A stretch of DNA of 64,000 nucleotides from Pseudomonas brenneri. GTDB lineage: Bacteria > Pseudomonadota > Gammaproteobacteria > Pseudomonadales > Pseudomonadaceae. Each line of letters begins with the position of its first letter. The stretch's first letter is position 1. The stretch spans positions 1 to 64,000 of the forward strand of contig NZ_VFIL01000001.1 in the NCBI RefSeq assembly GCF_007858285.1. Direction: 5' to 3'. The notes beneath the pieces were generated by a model. The model saw only the letters and a program-made list of their open reading frames with translations, did no database searches and had not been told where the DNA came from. Below, piece after piece: positions 62,927 to 64,000 of this stretch. The position numbers and the translations under genes are program-made.

Positions 62927-64000
62927 ATGTTTGAGCGTCTGCGGGCCAAGCCGCGGGAATGGTTGCTGATGCGCCCGCCAGCCACTGCCGAGGGCCGTTG
63001 GCAGTGGCTGCACTACCGCGCGCAACAGGCGTGTGCCAGCGGCGCCTGGCCGCCACCGCCTGCATTGCTGCAATTGCCGGGGGCGTTGATTATTCCTGCG
63101 CTCGATTGCAGCCATTTCTGCCTGCCGGCGCCGCCAGGGCTCAAGCGTTATGAGTGGCCGCAGCTGTTTGAAGAGTATGCGCAGCAACCGGCTGAAGAGC
63201 TGCTGGTCAGTTGCCTGTCCCGGGAGGCCGGCCAACTTGAGTTGCTGGTGATGCAACGGGAACAGGTGCAGCACTGGCTGGCCGAGTGCGGGCTACTGGG
63301 GGTACAGATCACCCACGGTTGGGCCGAATTGCAGTTATTGCCGCAGCCCGAGCCTGGGCATGTCGTGCGTTGGCAGTGTGAACTGTCGCTGTGCCTCAAG
63401 GCGCACTCGCGGCAATGGTTGGTCTGGCCGCAGGTGTTGGGGGAGCGCTTGCCCCAGGCCTGGCGCGAACTGCCCGCGCAGACGCTTGAGGGCGACTGGC
63501 CGTCGCGCCTGGCGCGCCTGGAGCAACTGCCCAGTGTGCTGGAGGGCACACGGCCGACGCGTGCCCGCGCGCAACGGGCCCCGTTGATGAACCGCTTGCA
63601 GCGACACTTGCTGGTGGGGTGTGTGGTGTTGGCGGCCTGTTGGGGCGCGGTGTATCTGCTGCAGAGCCTGCGCCAGATCGACGTCTGGAAAGCCCAGGTC
63701 ACGGCGCTGGCCGGGCCTGCGAAGCACCCGCAACAGGCCCGTGTGGCGTTGGCGCGTGTGCAGGGCGAGGCGATCGACTGGCAGGTGCGCCAGCAGAAAA
63801 TCGTCGCCCTGGAACAGGCGCTCTCGGCCTGGTTGCAACAGCAACCGGGCTGGTCGGTGATGAGCATGGCGTTTGACGGCAAGCATTGGCGCCTGGGCCT
63901 GCGCGGCAATGGCCCTCGGCCTGCGCCGGCGCAGTGGCAGGCGATTGCCCAGGTCGCTGGCGCCCAATGGATGGATGAGGCGCAAGGAGCTGGCGGGCAA
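62927..64000 (+). CDS. gspL: Type II secretion GspL-like protein (cut by window end)
   Basis: An open frame of 358 codons with no stop before the window ends. It has a cytosolic actin-like region (about 1-225; starts MFERLRAKPREWLLMRPPAT), one helix at about 228-246 (LLVGCVVLAACWGAVYLLQSL) and the start of a periplasmic domain with QQPGWSVMSMAFDGKHWRLGLRGNG. That layout is GspL, which anchors the GspE ATPase. CGGAG lies eight bases before the ATG; a GTG overlapping the gspJ stop at 62909 is in frame but lacks a ribosome site. Sequence similarity to well-known GspL is loose; the call rests on topology and operon place. Confidence 0.85.
   Translation, partial: MFERLRAKPREWLLMRPPATAEGRWQWLHYRAQQACASGAWPPPPALLQLPGALIIPALDCSHFCLPAPPGLKRYEWPQLFEEYAQQPAEELLVSCLSREAGQLELLVMQREQVQHWLAECGLLGVQITHGWAELQLLPQPEPGHVVRWQCELSLCLKAHSRQWLVWPQVLGERLPQAWRELPAQTLEGDWPSRLARLEQLPSVLEGTRPTRARAQRAPLMNRLQRHLLVGCVVLAACWGAVYLLQSLRQIDVWKAQVTALAGPAKHPQQARVALARVQGEAIDWQVRQQKIVALEQALSAWLQQQPGWSVMSMAFDGKHWRLGLRGNGPRPAPAQWQAIAQVAGAQWMDEAQGAGGQ

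Overview
The window is a high-GC chromosomal segment that reads as a fluorescens/putida-type Pseudomonas. The evidence is dense packing with 1-4 base overlaps, OprD and AAHS/FUSC transporters, the PdxR/MocR, LysR and PchR-like regulators, REP/REPIN repeats, and a tat-phoX(uxpB)-type II secretion locus laid out as in P. putida. I see no rRNA, tRNA, CRISPR array or phage. The only mobile DNA is the last 36 codons of an IS3-type transposase at the left edge.

Left part (0.3-7 kb): a minus-strand set for benzoylformate use. It holds benzoylformate decarboxylase with all its known catalytic residues, an AAHS-type transporter, a ketopantoate-reductase-family dehydrogenase and an aldehyde dehydrogenase, with a divergent LysR gene. 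It could carry (D-)mandelate through benzoylformate and benzaldehyde to benzoate. From 7 to 23 kb is mixed accessory content: a HypX-like protein without hydrogenase genes, a DUF3772 mechanosensitive channel, a DUF2931 lipoprotein, an MFS exporter with a palindromic operator, a GNAT/azoreductase pair, a MocR regulator, and a threonine-rich leader ORF with a terminator ahead of an isochorismatase-family hydrolase. Then comes a LysR/pirin/three-hydrolase/DoxX group in which the pirin has lost half of its metal site.

Middle (23-35 kb): a coupled tripartite efflux operon (FUSC, DUF1656, HlyD, then OprD and a MetA-like outer membrane protein). Next is a TetR gene divergent from a compact meta-cleavage operon (FAH hydrolase, extradiol dioxygenase, nitroreductase, AAHS transporter, NTF2-like protein, Tsx-like porin) that starts behind a 21-bp palindrome and ends in a clean terminator.

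Right-middle (36-49 kb): a metallophore-uptake island with three Fur-box-like sites. It contains two IrtAB/YbtPQ-like ABC half-transporters, an ABC-2 ATPase with a giant permease that carries a peptidase-like tail lacking the zinc motif, two convergent paralogous TonB receptors, and a PchR-like AraC regulator. No biosynthesis genes are present, so it looks built for a xenosiderophore.

Right part (49-64 kb): a phosphate-starvation secretion locus. tatABC, gspK, a Tat-dependent lipoprotein phosphatase of the PhoX/UxpB type, a second phosphatase-like lipoprotein and gspC-D-E-F-G-H-I-J-L (the last cut by the window end) lie together. Two Pho-box-like sites sit in the two divergent intergenic regions. 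The inferred logic is that Pi starvation induces the phosphatases, the Tat pathway that exports the PhoX-type one folded, and the type II system that surface-exposes or secretes it.
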